Source: Dasypus novemcinctus (taxonomy: Eukaryota; Chordata; Mammalia; Cingulata; Dasypodidae). From it: DNA of 64,000 nt. The number at the start of each line of letters is the position of its first letter. Positions within the stretch are counted from its first letter, which is position 1. The notes under the pieces were generated by a model that was not told where the DNA came from, made no database searches, and saw only the letters and a program-made list of their open reading frames with translations. The translations under genes were made by a program, and so were the position numbers. Below, one piece after another: positions 9,906 through 23,350 of the stretch. The stretch is from assembly GCF_030445035.2 (NCBI RefSeq), contig NC_080690.1, positions 26,562,796 through 26,626,795 on the forward strand. Reading direction: 5' to 3'.

Positions 9906-12900
9906 ATTCTCATCAGTAAATAAAGGATTGAATGATTGCATTTTATTTTCCTTACATTTTCATTACCATGTTCTTTGGAAATACAGGATAGGACAGAAAT
10001 TTGGAGAATTGATGAAGGAAAGAAAAATACAAATATCACTTGATAAAGACATACTTTTTCTTGATTTTTCTTGGTCATTTCTGTCTTCAATTCCAAGCTA
10101 TGGAAATTTAAATAACATTATTATTCTTTTAAAAGAACAATAGGATATCTGAATGTAACCTGTCATATTCAGGTTCTTAATGCGGACAAAAATATCTGAC
10201 CAAATCTTTTGCGTGTAATTGGTGGGTTGAATAAAATGTCTTCCTGGGTGTAATTTTTCTTTAACAGCAGGTAGCTGGTTTTTGGATTCTGTCCCATGTC
10301 TAGTTTTCACTTCCAGGCTAAAATTTTGTTGAGTACAAAACTACCTTCCATCAGGTAAAATTACAGTTATTATGTGGCATTAAGAAAAAAATTCAAGTAT
10401 TTTCAGCTAAAAATTTACATCAATTGCTAATAGCTCTTGTATCTTTAAAATATATATACCACCTTCCATTTTAGGATTCCTGTTTCTGGTATGTAAACCC
10501 ACATGCCAAATTAATTTAAAGAGCTGTAACCCCAGAAACACCTGGTTTTTATTAATGAGGAGGAATACATTCTGATTAAATTTGATTAAATTAGAAATAT
10601 TATATTGCTTTCCTGAGACATAATAAAGGAGACCTTTTACGGGTAGTGAGACACTTAACTTTGCCCTCAGCCAGCTGCTTGGCATTACTGAGTTTGATGG
10701 AATTTGGCTGGTTTTGGAAATTAACAGAGGTGACTGAAATGAATACATATTCTTAAGAGAAAGAAAACTTGGTTTTCTTTTTTTCTTTTTTATTCTAAGG
10801 ATGATATTTTCATAGTTCTTCCTTTGGCATAGGCTACTTCTCTGCAGTAATTATTAATCTGTTGACTCAGAATCCTGAAGGGTTTTAACCATGTCTTTTC
10901 CCCCTAATAGTGAAGAGATTCAGGTACTATTATACAAAAATTATTGAAGTAAGATCATATCTCTGATAAAGAAGTAGAAATTTAGAGGCCACCCTGTCCA
11001 ATGTCTCACTTGAAGCTTGAACTGCTCCAGAACATCCAAATGCTGGTATTAGAGTTTCTCCTTTCCCCAAAGCAATGTTTTTCCTTTTTAAAGCTACCAT
11101 CTGAACAAACAAAACATCCTTTATGACTTGCCCATGAGGTCTTTCTTCTGTTCTGTGTGGCTACACAAAATAATCTAATAGCATTTCAAAGAAGCCCTCT
11201 ATTTTCTTTAACTTCACAGGAAAGCTGCCCATGTGGAAAGGTGTTGTCCATCACCAGGAGGAAAACTATTTTGTTTTTAGCTAATCCTGAGCATACATGG
11301 ACCATAAAATGGTGCAAAGTGAAAGTCACTTTTGAGCTATTTTAAATGAATACCTAAGAGTCGTCTTTCTCTGTCCCCTATCTTCTTCCGCACTCCTCTT
11401 GTTCCTCTCCACCTTTTCCATCTCTTTGCCATTTCTTCAGAACCCAGGCTTGCCCTTCCTGGAGAGATTTCTCAATTCCACAGGTTCTTGGCTCCATTAT
11501 GAAAGATAAGTTAAAAACATTCAGTTATTTCAGATTCATTGGAATTGACTTAAAAAAAAAAAAAAGCAAACATTTCTCTTTCTGAAATTTATAACTTTTA
11601 CTTCTACAATTACTTTTATTAGTGATGCTTTTAAATCTTGTTGTATGTATCCAGCCCCAGAAAAATGGGCAAGGGAAAAAAGAAGGATGCTAGGGATAGA
11701 GGAAAGATATTCTTGCCACTCTTGTGCAACTGACAGGATGTCAAATTACTAAAATTTTAATTCTAAAAAGGTCACATTAAAACCCTCTGAGTCCCAGTCT
11801 TACAGATTTGAAAATGTATATTCTTTTATAATATTTCCTTCCTCAAATTAATTCTGGAATAAGCACATAATGTGTATTCCCCACAACTTGATCTTATAGT
11901 CACTATTTCCTCATTAGCCTAAATTATTCAATTAGACCTTTATAACTTGTTATTGATCAACCATCTTTCTTCAGGTTATCTGTGTCCCTGCTACCTACTC
12001 TCAATATAGAATATCTGAACATATTTATTTATTTATAAAATAAAATACAATAATAATACATTATATAAATACAGAATAATTTTCAGATACAAACACCATT
12101 AACATTAAAGTATATGTTGATCTTATATTTGTCTTTTGGTATTCTCTTTTATATACTTGTAAAAGGCCAAAGTCATTTTTAAAAATAATTTGGTGAGCTG
12201 AAAAAAAAACAATCTGCTTCCTAGATGCTTTCATTCTAGAACAACCTTGATCAACACTGCCTGGCTAAACAAATAAATGGAGGGCTTCAGTGGGACAGGG
12301 CAAGTCTGTGGGACAGATTTAAATGCCATGATATGGTATTTGGGCTTTTCTGCAGTGAAAGGGTAGCTATTGAAGGGAACAGTGTCCAAAAGAGTTAAGA
12401 GATTATGCTTTGATAAAAGGCTCATTTAGGAATTAGTTATCCTGATAAAACATTTCTGAGGCATGGGAAAAGACCAGATTGCTGACTTGAGGCTTGTTAA
12501 CAAGAATCTTCTGTAGAGACACAGAAGATCATGGCCTCCAACTAATGAATATTGTAGCAGGGAAATGGCATGACAGGTTCCTTCTTGTTCCAACTGAGCC
12601 TGTTTTTGCAAGAACAAAAGGTCAGTTGTACTAAAGATATTGAAAGAAGCAAAGTTTGGACATGCCTTTCAGTACACCAGAGTTTGGTGGTGGCTGTGGA
12701 ATTGATTTCTTACACCAAGGCCAGATGGTTGCAGGAAAAAAAAAGAAAAATATAAATTCAGCATGCCATTTTATTAACTAGAAGGATTCAGCACAAAATC
12801 ACCCCCAAGAGAAATGTGGTTCCCTAATGGGCCATGGGGTTAGCTTTTTATTTAAGAATAAAATTGACCCAATGAAATGTTGGTCATCTTAGAATCGATA

Positions 12901-13204
12901 ACTCATTGCGCACAACAGAGCTTTCAAAATAAATATCAAGCATATTTGTAAAAGATGTAAAATTTAGAGTAAGACAAATCACATTGACTTTGGACTCAAC
13001 ATATATTACCAACTTCAAAATGTGGTGCCAGCAATATCCCAAAGGGAAGAAGAAGGCAGAGATTGAGGGGACATAAGTGAAATGCAAATTGATTAGGTCA
13101 GTGCAAAGAAGATATTTAAGATTGATTGAACTGTATGTTCCAGTTCCCTTTACATTTTCCTTTTAACACACTCAAATAATGTAGAATTTGTCATTCTTAT
13201 CGAT
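9906..13204. other. Unassigned intergenic DNA
   Basis: No coding gene, RNA gene or confidently named repeat. The small open frames on both strands (longest about 113 codons at 10407-10748 minus) have no recognisable domain. AT-rich simple sequence lies near 12000-12060. Confidence 0.45.
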
Positions 13205-14755
13205 AAAGGTCTCTGAACCAAATTAATTTTAAGTACACTTTACTGCAGTTACATAATATGTATTTACTGAAGCATATTTTTGAAGTTATTTATAAATACA
13301 TATACATATAAATGCAGACAAGTATATGTACAACTGGAAATTTTTTTTTTACAAACTGAAAATACTTGCTTACCTACCATCCAGAGCATAAACTAGAACA
13401 TTGCCAGCATCTCAGAAGACCTGTGCTCCACTCCAGTCACTACTTTCCCAAAGGTAACCACTATCTTTACTTCAATCACCATCCATTAATTTAGCCCAAC
13501 TAATTGTTTGTAAGCAGTCTATTGTATCAGCCTTCTTTTGGTCAAAATTTTGTTTTGAGATTCATCCATGTTGTTGCATATATTAGTAGAAGTTCTTTCT
13601 AATTGTTTCATGGTTTTTCATTGTTTGAATAAACCAAGGTTATTCATCCATCCTGTAGGGTGTGTTTTTCCAAATTGGAAATGCTAAAAATGATGGTACC
13701 ATGGACATTTTTGGACACATCTTTTGGAGCAGCCATGGACATGTTTTTGTTGGATGTACTGGGTCATGAAGAAGTGTATGGCAATAATAGATATGGCTAA
13801 TTTTCCAACATGGTTTAACTTTTACAGTCCCCAAAGGAATGCATGAAAATACTTGTCACTCCACAATCATTGCAAGTCTTGGTTTTCTCCACATACCTCC
13901 CAACCATTAGTTTTGTCATTAAAAGTACAATAATTTTAGCTTTTCTGTTTTGTGTGTAGGAGTAGATAATCATGTGGTTTCAATTTATATAGCCCTAGTT
14001 TATACAGTTATTCAACATATTTTCACATGTTTATTGTTGGCCAGTTACAAAACCATTTTGTGAAAGGCCTCTTTTGCTCCCCCCCCCCTTTTTTTTTTCT
14101 ATTGCATTTTCTGTCTTTTACTTATTTGTAGGATTTAAATAGATATACTTAGGTTAGATAGAAGTTCTTGCCTGATTTGTGTCTTTGCAAATATCATTCC
14201 CTGTGACTTGCATTTTAAGCCTCTTAATGGTGTCTTTTGATGGCAAAAATATTTAATTTTAATGTAATCTGAATTCTAAATCTTTTTTTAAAATGTTTTT
14301 TGCTTTAACTCACATTTGAAGAAATCTTTGCCTACTCTAGCTTCATGAAAATATCATCCTATATGTGGAGACCCCTGTATGATATTATGTATGATTATCT
14401 CATGAGTTAACAATCTTTACTATATACTTAATATTTATGGATGTTCACATATGAATGATATACTTCAATAAAAAATATATTTTAAAAAATCCTATCTAAT
14501 GTTCCAGGAACTTATTTTTTCATCTTTAATTAGATCCAAAAATCATAAGGAATTTATTCTTGTGTGCAATATGATGTGAATGTCTAATTACCTGGTACTA
14601 TCCCCCAAAAGACAATCTTTTCCCCCTTGCACTACAGTTTTGCCTTTGTCAACAATTGGGAAACCTCATAATTATTGATCTGTTTCCAGATTTTCTATTG
14701 TGTTTCATTCTTCTCTTTGTCTATCTTTTCACCAATACCATACCTTCTTAGATAC
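13205..14755 (-). repeat. Ancient L1, 3' UTR and ORF2 end (antisense)
   Basis: The plus strand reads as the complement of an old mammalian L1: 'gattcatccatgttgttgca', 'tactgggtcatgaaga', 'cctcttaatggtgtctttt', 'agaaatctttgcctac'. This is the first block of one minus-strand element that continues at 15275, 16161, 22836 and 23934 around later insertions. Confidence 0.7.
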
Positions 14756-15269
14756 TGTATTAGTCAGTCAAAGGGGTGCTGATGCAAAATACCAGAAATC
14801 GGTTGATTTTTATAAAGGGTATTTATTTGAGGTAGGAGCTTACAGATACCAGGCCATAAGGCATAAGTTACTTCCTTACCAAAGTCTATTTCCACATGTT
14901 CGAGCAAGATGGCTGCCGATGTCTGGGAGGGTTCAGGCTTCCTGGGTTCCTCCCTTCCTCAGGCTTCTTTTTCCTGGGCTCAGGGTTTCTCTCTTCCTGG
15001 GGCTTGCTTCTGTTTTCTCCGTGAGCTTACTTTCCAGGGCTCCAGCTTAAGGCTTCGGCATCAAATTCCAGCATCAAAACTCCAACATTAAAAGCCCTCA
15101 ACTCTCCTTTGCCATGCCTTTTATCTGTGAGTCCCCGCCCACCAAAGGGCAGGAACTCAATGTCCTACCGAATCCAATATAATCTCCATATGCCCAGAGG
15201 AAAAAATAAATTTACAAACATAATCCAATATTTCTTTTTGGAATTCATCAATAATATCAAACTGCTACA
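14756..15269 (-). mobile_element. Solo LTR, ERVL/MaLR-like family
   Basis: On the minus strand it begins TGTAGCAGTTTGATA and ends CTGACTAATACA. A perfect 5-bp duplication GATAC flanks it (14751-14755, 15270-15274), and 5 bp is typical of ERVL/MaLR. It carries a TATA-like ATAAAAGG and a downstream AATAAA. The terminus resembles the MaLR ending (CTGGTATTTTG, then a short block and CTAA-ACA). It interrupts the ancient L1. Confidence 0.85.
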
Positions 15270-15274
15270 GATAC

Positions 15275-15904
15275 TTTACCTTAAAGATAAATCTTGATAT
15301 TTGACATTGCAAGTTCACCAATATTTTTCTTCTTCATGATCATCTGGTCTTCTCTTGGTCCTTTGCAATTCTACACACATTTTGGAAGAATCTTGTCAAT
15401 CTCCATGCAACACAACTGGCTAGTTTGTTGATGTTTTATTGACTTTGTAGAACTATTTAAGGATAAATGACATCATTAAAGTACTGAGTATTTCAAATCA
15501 CGAACATGGTGTGTTCCTCTACTTATTTGAGTCCTCTTAATTTACCTCAACAATACTTTGTAGTTTTCAATTTGGAGTTATTATATATATTTTGTTAAAT
15601 AAATTTGTTAGATAAATTTCAAATTTGGGTGAAAGTATAAAATATTTCTTTTCGTAATTCTACTATTCAGTTATTTCCTGTTGATGCATTAAATACAATT
15701 ATACATATATGCATTTCATTTTTACATTCTTGTAAATATGTTATTAAATTCATTTATTAAGTTTAGTAGTTCATCTGAAGCTTCTTTTGGATTTTCTCCA
15801 AAAACAATTATGCCATTGTTTGCAATGATATTTTTGGTTATTCTTCTCCAATAGTTTCTTTAAAAAAAACCTCTCTGGCTTTCCTTATTTCACTGTTTAG
15901 AATG
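15275..15904 (-). repeat. Ancient L1 ORF2 (antisense), continued
   Basis: The complement of L1 ORF2 continues after the LTR: 'tcttctcttggtcctttgca', 'gactttgtagaactattt', 'ggattttctccaaaaacaat'. Many indels. Confidence 0.6.
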
Positions 15905-16165
15905 GGGGTCTGCAAACTTAATAAAGGGCCAGGTACTAAATATCTTAGGCTTTATTGGCCATTTGGTCTCTTTTTTAACAGCTCAATACATTGTTGTAGT
16001 ATGAAAGCAACCATAGACAATAGGTTAAGGTGGGGGGAGGGTTGCACAGCGACGAGGGAGTAGCAAGGCTGTTTTCCAGTAAATTTTATTTACAAAAACA
16101 GGTGCCAGGATGACTTTGGCTTGTGTGACCATTACTTGCTGGCCCATGGTCTCCATCTTATAGCA
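15905..16165 (-). repeat. hAT-type non-autonomous DNA transposon relic
   Basis: Begins 'gggtctgcaaacttaataaa', then 'gggccaggtactaaatatct', 'aggctttattggccatttgg', 'aaagcaaccatagacaata' and 'attttatttacaaaaacagg', the order of a common mammalian MER-type hAT element. Subfamily not assigned. Confidence 0.6.
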
Positions 16166-17219
16166 CGATGCAGAATAGAAGTTAGGATAACAACATCCTC
16201 GTCTTACAGTATAAAGGACAACATATTCTGATAATTAAGTTATCATGTTGGTTTGTTTTTATAGAAACACTCCTTCCTTCCTTCCCTCCTTCCTTTCTTC
16301 CTTCCTTCCTTCCTTAGTTGTAGGTTTACATAAAAGTCATGTAAAAAATACAATATTCCCATATACTCCTCTATTGTTAGCATTTTGCATTACTGTGGTG
16401 CCATTGTTTCAATTGATGAAAGAATATTAAATTATTACTGTTAACTTTAGTCTATAGTTTGCAGTAGGTGTATTTTTTCCCATATACTACCCTAGTTGCT
16501 TATTTCTTTGTTGGTTTTGTTTTTAAGTCCTAATAGCTACTGGATTTTATTAAGATTGATTCTCTGCATCTATTGATGTAGTTGTTTAACTTTCTTCATT
16601 TTTTAATGTGGTGAATTTTAATAATGTATTTTTACAGGTTGAAAAAACCTTTCATTCATGAGATAAACTCAAAGTAGTCAAGATATTTTGTTCTTTTTCA
16701 TTTCATTGGATTTTATTTGTTAATAATTTGTTTTAGCTTCTTCTATCTATGGCCATGAGGGAGATATTCCTGCAATACTTTTCTTATGAAAATGTCAAGT
16801 TTGGCATTGTGTTATGCTGGCCTTATGGGAAGTTTTCCATCTGTTTCTATTCTCTGGAAGAGGTTGTGAAGATTGGGCTTATTTATACCTTAAATATTTA
16901 GAGGGAAAAATCACCAGTGAAGGAATAATTGTCTGGTGTTTCTTTGTGAGAAAGTTTGTAGCTATAGGTTTTTAGCTTAATAGATATTGGTCTAATCACA
17001 TTTTTTATTTCATCTCATATAATTTTCTTGTAAATTAGATTTTATATGAATTTGTCAAATTCATTTGACTTTACATATTTATTTATATAATCATAATATC
17101 TGCTTATTATTTTAATTTCTGTAAAATGTGTGTCTTCTTGTTATATTCCTAATGTTTGTGATTAGTGGTTTGTTTCCTTTAATTGGTTCTACCAGATATT
17201 TACCAATTTTGTTCATCCT
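16166..17219 (-). repeat. Ancient L1 ORF2 (antisense) with an extra insert
   Basis: Complement of ORF2 around the reverse-transcriptase region ('tgcagaatagaagttagg', 'gcatctattgatgtagttg', 'attgtctggtgtttctttg', 'ggttctaccagatatttacc'). Between the microsatellite and about 16500 lies roughly 185 bp of different sequence ('aggtttacataaaagtcatg', 'cactgtggtgcc'-like) that looks like an older inserted repeat. The block ends in the 13-bp target site of the next L1. Confidence 0.65.
16271..16315 (+). repeat. (TTCC)n microsatellite
   Basis: About eleven imperfect tetranucleotide units. Confidence 0.9.
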
Positions 17220-17232
17220 AAAAATAACTTAC

Positions 17233-20200
17233 TTGCAGGTTATAAGATCAATGCGCAAAAATCAGTAACATTTCTGTACACCAATAATGAGCAAGCTCAG
17301 GAGGAAATCAAGAAACAAATACCATTTACAATAGTCGATTAAAAAATCAAATACCTAGGAATAAATTTAACTAAAGATGTAAAAAACTTATACTCAGAGA
17401 ACTACACAACACTGTTCAAGGAAGTCAAAGAAGACCTAAATAAATGGAAGAATATTCCCTGTTCATGGATAGGAAGACTAAATATTATAAAGATGTCTAT
17501 CCTACCCAAACTGATCTACACATTCAATGAAATCCCAATAAAAATCAACACAGCATTCTTTAAGGAACTAGAAAAACTAGCTATGAAATTTATTTGGAAA
17601 GGAAAGAGGCCCCAAATAGCCAAAGACATATTGAAAAAGAAAAACGAAATTGGGAAGAATCATACTACCTAACTTCAAAACATGCTACAAAGCTACAGTA
17701 GTGAAACAGCAAGGAGAGACACACAGACCAATGGAACTGAAATGAGAGTTCTGATATAGATCCTCATATATATAGTCACATAAAATTTGATAAAGCCACC
17801 AAACCCTCTCAACTGGGAGAGAATGGCCTATTCAATAAATGGTGCCTGGAGAACTGGATATCCATATGTAAAAGAATGAAAGAGGATTACCATCTCACAC
17901 CTTATACAAAGATCAACTCAAGATGGATCAAAGACCTAAATATAAGAGCCAAGACCATAAAGACTTTGGAAAGCAGTGTAGGGAAATATCTACAAGACCT
18001 TGTAATAGGAAATGGCTTCATGCACTTCACACCAAAAGCACGGCAGCAAAAGAACAAATAGATAAATGGGACTTCCTCAAAATTAAAGCCTTCTGCAACT
18101 CAAAGGAGTTTGTCAAGAAAGTGAAAAGAGAGCCTACACAATGGGAGAAAATATTTGGTAACCATATATCGGACAGGAGACTTATAACCTACATATATAA
18201 AGAACTCCTATATATTGAAAATAAAAAGACAAACAACCCATTTAAAAAATGGGAAAAAGATTTAAACAGACACTTCTCCAAAGAAGAAATCCAAATGGCT
18301 AAAAAGCACACAAAAAAATGTTCCGAATCTCTAGCTATCAGGGAAATGCAAATCAAAACTACAATGAGATACAGTCTTACTCCCGTAAGATTGGCAGCTA
18401 TGAAAAAAACAGAAGACTACAAATGCTGGAGAGGATGTGGAGGAATGGGAACATTAATCCACTGCTGGTGGGAACGCAGAAGGATCCAGCCGTTCTAGAG
18501 GACAGTTTGGCGGTTTCTCAAAAAACTAACCATAGATTTGCCATATGACCCAGCAATTCCACTGCTGGGTATATACCCAGTAGAACTGAAAAGAAGGACA
18601 CAAACCAATATATGCACACCAATGTTCCTAGCAGCATTGTTCACTATTGCCAAAAGTTGGAATCAACCCAAATGCCCATCAACAGATGAATGGATAAATA
18701 AAATGTGGTATATACATACAATGGAATACTACTCAGCTTTAAGAATGAATAGATCTAAAAAAGAGTCTGGAGGCTGGCAGAAGGTTTGCCCTCATGCACA
18801 ACTGAGCAGAGTCAGAGAGACAGATAAAGCAGATACAACCCCCAGATATTGGTTCCTTTGAGGGCTAAAGAGACCCATGGGAGTTATGGTCATGGCCGAT
18901 GGGGTTAACTACCAGGGCAGATGGCCCCTCTTTGGAAATGGTGTTTATGTGTGATGAATCTGGACTCAGATGGGATCTCCCTTCATAAGACATTCATGCT
19001 AATGTGCTGGAGGTGCAGTTAATGTTGGGGTTTAAGATATATTTAGGGGATTTGAATCTCTGGACTGACAATGTGATAGCCAGATCCTGAGCCTCAACAG
19101 ACTCCAGCACCTACAATCTGATTTATTGGACTTACCACACTCAGCTAAGATGGAGGTGAAGAAGGACAACCACCACACCATGGAGCCTAGAGTGATTACA
19201 ACTGAAAATGGGAGGATTGCATCCAGCATCCAGGTGGAATCTGAGCCTCCTCTTGACATAAAGGTGCAATGGACACAACCAATCCAGTGTCCACATAGAA
19301 GAGGTGGCATTGGATTGGGAAAAGTGGACATAATGGACAAAGGGTATGGGGAAAGGCAGGAAGAGATGAGAGGTGGAGGCGTCTTCGGGACATGGAGCTG
19401 CCCTGGATGGTGCTTCAGAGGTAATCACCGGACATTGTAAATCCTCACAGGGCCTACATGATGGAATAGAGGAGAGAATGGGCCATGATGTGAACCAATG
19501 TATATGAGGTGCAGAGGTGCCCAAAGATGTACTTACCAAATCCAATGGATGTGTCATGATGATGGGAACGAGTGTTGTTGGGGGGGGGGAGAGGGGGGGT
19601 GGGGGGGCGGGGTTGAATGGGACCTCACATATATATTTTTAATGTAATATTATTACAAAGTCAATAAAAAATAAAAAAATTAAAAAAAAAAAAAAAAGAA
19701 TGAATAGAGTACCAACATACATGATAACATGGATGAATCTTGAGAACCTTATGTTAAGTGAAGCAACCCAGGCATTGAAGGACAAATACTTCATGACCTC
19801 AATGATATGAAATAAGTAAACCAAGCTGCCTCAGAGAGCTAGAGACTGGATGATAAGGCTTACAGGAAATTGGGGGAGAGGGGGTTAGAGGAAGGATGTA
19901 AGCTGACACCTACGTGGGTAAAATCTATGATAAACTGGAGTTAAGTATTTGTACAAGGAAGGGATAAAATGGGGGAATAGGTTTACCTTTGGGTGGGGCT
20001 TTGCAGGCTTGAGGGGGGCTAGGGTTGGGAGGATGGGTAATATTGCTCAAGAAATTGGGGAGAGGGTGGGGCAACATAAGGAACATAGGAGATTGTCAGG
20101 TATTTGGTTGACAGTATAATGCTGTCAGTATATTTTTATAATGACAGTATATTTTTCAAAAATATAATAAGGAAGGTTACCTGTTTAAGCTGCTGAAAGG

Positions 20201-22822
20201 GGATAATCTGACTCAGGACAGGCTCCTAGGGAGTATGTGAATGCTCATTTTGCCATAGTGAGATATATCATTGGATAGAGAACCATATAATGAGAGTGAA
20301 GGTAGACCCACATCCTAGGGAGGACTGATGTTCTCAAATAGAGGGAATTGTATCTCTCAAGAGAAATGGTGGCTCCCAGTGCATTAGGGCAGTTGAGCAT
20401 GTCAAGCCCTCAACACTGTTGCAAGTATCCCTGAAAATGACCTTTCAAGCAGTGAAGATTGACTGTCACTGTGGGTCCTAAGAAGAGGGGGAAAGAGGTA
20501 TTGAATAGATGTAACCAATGTGTGGACAATAGAAGTGTTCCACAAGACTATGCAAGGATGGATATAAGACAAGTTAAATTACACCACAAATATATAGGGG
20601 CTGATAGGCTAAAATGTAAATCATAATGTAAAATATAAGATAACTAAAACTTTAGAAAATTGTATAGTCTAAAATATAAACCACAATGTAAACCCAAATG
20701 TTACCTTGTTTGAAAGCTATTGTCTCAAAAACTGTACAACAGTTGCAGTAAATATAGTATGAATATGTTAAAAGATTATTCCTGTGGAAGGGAAAGGATT
20801 TTATGTTGGATATGTGGGAGTACTGTATATTATATATATGAATTACTGTGATATAAAACTTTCATGAAGGTAAGCTTAATAATTAGGAAAGAAAAAAAAA
20901 GATAGGACGTAGACACTGAGGAAAACACAGAAGTAGTTGCCTTGTTGATTTGCATACAGGGCAACACTTATTGCAGTGATGGAAGGCAAAACATCAAAAA
21001 CAAAGCTTTTGCATTTTTAAAATTTTTTTGATACCCCAATTAATTTTTACCTTAATTTTTCTAAATTAAAGTGTATTCTATATTTAAACTTTAAACTCAT
21101 CACTATACTCCATTTACTATTAATGGAACCTGGCAATATATTGGGCTTAACTTTTGAAGAAGTTTTGGATCACAGAGACGTTCAACAAATGGCAGGGGAG
21201 GAATACTGGTGTGGAATGTTATTGACAGGAGACACATGATTGGCAGGGAGTTCTCCAGGGCATATACCCAGGGTACATAAAAATGTTTGGATATTTTCAT
21301 AGTGGTTACAATTAAAAACAACAACTGAGAGACTGCTGAGTTCCTAGCCAGGGAAGCTCTCTCACAGTCCTTAAAGGAACAGCAGCAATCCCCCAAGTGC
21401 AACGGCAAAGACCAAAAAAGAAGGAAGGTCCAACAATGAGCCCTTGATACTAATGACTATGCTTGTGAGCCTATGCACCTGAAATAAGAACAAGGTCTAG
21501 AGCTGCAGGGTGCCTAAGAGTTACCTCCTGTGAGCCTCCATGTTGCTCAAATGTGGCCAGTCTTGAAGCCAAGCTCAGCATGTAAATGTGTTGCCTTCCC
21601 CCCCACCCCCGTGTGGGACATGACTCCCGGGGATGAGCCTCCCTGGTGCTGAGGGATTACTACCAAGTACCAGCTGATGATGTAACTAGAAAATGACCTT
21701 GAATAAAAGGGTCAACTCGGACCAGCAGAATATCTCTGTCTACATATAATACCAGGAGTTAAAAATGCTTTTTGACCTGAAAAAAGGAGAAAATGGAAAG
21801 GACAAATGAGTTTATATGGCTTTGAGTCTCCAAAAAGAACCAGGAGATTATCAGAAGGGTTACCCTTAAGCATACCTGAGCAGAGTCCCAGAGACAGATA
21901 AAGTAGATACAATCCCAGGTATTGGTTCTTCTGAGGGCTGCAGAGACCCAGAGTTTCTGTGGTCATGGCAGATGGAGTTCATTGCCATGTCAGTTGGCCC
22001 TATTTTGGAGTTTGTGTTTCTGTGTGATGGAGCTGGACTCAGATGTGATCTTTGTTCACAAGTCTCACTTGTTACTTTTACTGGATCTGTAGTTGACGCT
22101 GGGGTTTAGTATATACCCAGGGAACCTGAATCTCTGGACTGACCATGTGATAGCCAGGCCCTGAGCCTCAACAGACTTGAAACTCCTAGACTCTGGTTTA
22201 TTGGACTTGCCCCACTCAGCTAATAAGGAGGTGAACAAAGTCAACCACCACACCAAGGAGCCAAGAGTGCCTACAACTGATAGCAGGAGAATTGCATCCA
22301 GCATCCATGTGGAATCTAAGCCCCCTCTTGATATAGATGTGGAGTGGACACAACCATTCTAAAGTCCACAGGATGGAGGAACAGAGTATGGATTAGAGTG
22401 GACTTACTGATATTCTGTTCATGAACTATTGTGATTAGTAATCAAAGAAAATGTGGCATTGGTGTGGAGAAAGTGGCCATGGTGGCTGCTGGGGGTAGGG
22501 AGTGGGAGGAAGAGATGTGATGTGGGGGCATTTTCGGGACTTGGAGTTGTCCTGGGTGGTGCTGCAGGGACAGTTACCAGACAATGTATGTCCTCGCATG
22601 GCCCACTGGGTGGACTGTGGGAGAGTGTGGGCTATGATGTGGACCATTGACCATGAGGTGTAGCAGTGCTCAGAGATGTATTCACCAAATGCAATGAATG
22701 TCTCATGGTGATGGAGGAGGTTGTTATGGGGGGAGGAGTGGGTTGAGGGGTATGGGGAGTATATGGGTACCTCATATTTTTTTAATGTAACATATTTCTG
22801 ACAACAAGTTTATTCAAAAATA
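17233..22822 (+). mobile_element. 5'-truncated LINE-1 with long 3' UTR (armadillo type)
   Basis: Begins inside ORF2 after the reverse-transcriptase core and runs through the ORF2 C-terminus into a roughly 3-kb 3' UTR ending in an A-rich tail. Flanking 'aaaaataacttac' (17220-17232) and 'aaaaacaacttac' (22823-22835) are a 13-bp duplication with one mismatch. ORF2 has frameshifts and stops. The 191-codon frame at 17923-18498 contains the cysteine-rich CWRGCGGMGTLIHCWW motif, and 18538-18760 encodes the conserved end (MPYDPAIPLLGIYP, MWYIHTMEYYSALRMN). Another L1 insertion at 18753-19694 splits it. Dead copy. Confidence 0.85.
18753..19694 (+). mobile_element. Severely 5'-truncated L1 (3' UTR only) nested in L1
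   Basis: A 942-bp copy of the same L1 3' UTR seen at 21870-22820, ending in (A)n, inserted between 'aagaatgaatag' (18741-18752) and 'aagaatgaatag' (19695-19706), a perfect 12-bp duplication. The host ORF2 resumes at 19707 with 'agtaccaacatac'. It has a G-rich tract near 19577-19613. Open frames inside it on both strands are chance. Confidence 0.88.
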
Positions 22823-22835
22823 AAAAACAACTTAC

Positions 22836-23350
22836 ATTTTGTGACTTCCACTATTATATATATATTTTTTTATTTCATTAATTTCTGCTATTTTTATTTT
22901 TATGTTTCTGTATTTTTTTTTTGCATTTGATTTCCCTAAATGTTCTGATATAGCTACTTCAATTATTTGTTTTCGAACTTTCTTCTTTCCTAAAATATGC
23001 TTTTGAAGCTAATTTTTATTTATTTATTTATTTGAGATACCGGTAATTGAACCCAGGACCTCGTTCTTTGGAAGCAGGTGCTCAAGCCACTGAGCTACAC
23101 CCGCTCTCCTATAATTGTCTTTTGGACACAAATTTACCTATATCCCATAATTTTGAATGTGCCATATTTTAAAACCTTTGAAAAACTTTATCGAGATTTA
23201 TTCAGCATTTGTTCTACTTAAAAAGTTCCATATATCCTTGAAAAGCATATGTATTTTGCAGGTAGTATCTTACATGTTAATCATAACATTAAGATTTTTC
23301 TCTGTCCTTGTGTTATTTTTCTGTTACTAATTGTCCTTGCTTGTCTTTTT
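22836..23350 (-). repeat. Ancient L1 (antisense), continued
   Basis: L1 complement resumes after the young L1 ('tttcattaatttctgctatt', 'tatatcccataattttgaat', 'ttgaaaagcatatgtatttt'). Split by the SINE at 23013-23108. Confidence 0.6.
23013..23108 (-). mobile_element. Short tRNA-derived SINE
   Basis: On the minus strand: 'gtgtagctcagtggcttgag' (A box) and 'gggttcaattac' (B box) with a TAAATAAATAAATA tail. It keeps a tRNA-like head of about 75 bp without the GC-rich body of the longer DAS-SINEs. Confidence 0.8.

Noticed and set aside
19032..19557. Open frames of 100-138 codons on both strands
   Set aside because: They lie in an L1 3' UTR copy and are mirrored in other copies with stops; by-products of GC-richer noncoding sequence.
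23013..23108. tRNA-like sequence with A and B boxes
   Set aside because: It has a (TAAA)n tail, lacks a full cloverleaf with acceptor pairing, and similar heads recur in the window; it is a SINE, not a tRNA gene. Same for 44988, 49867 and 49993.
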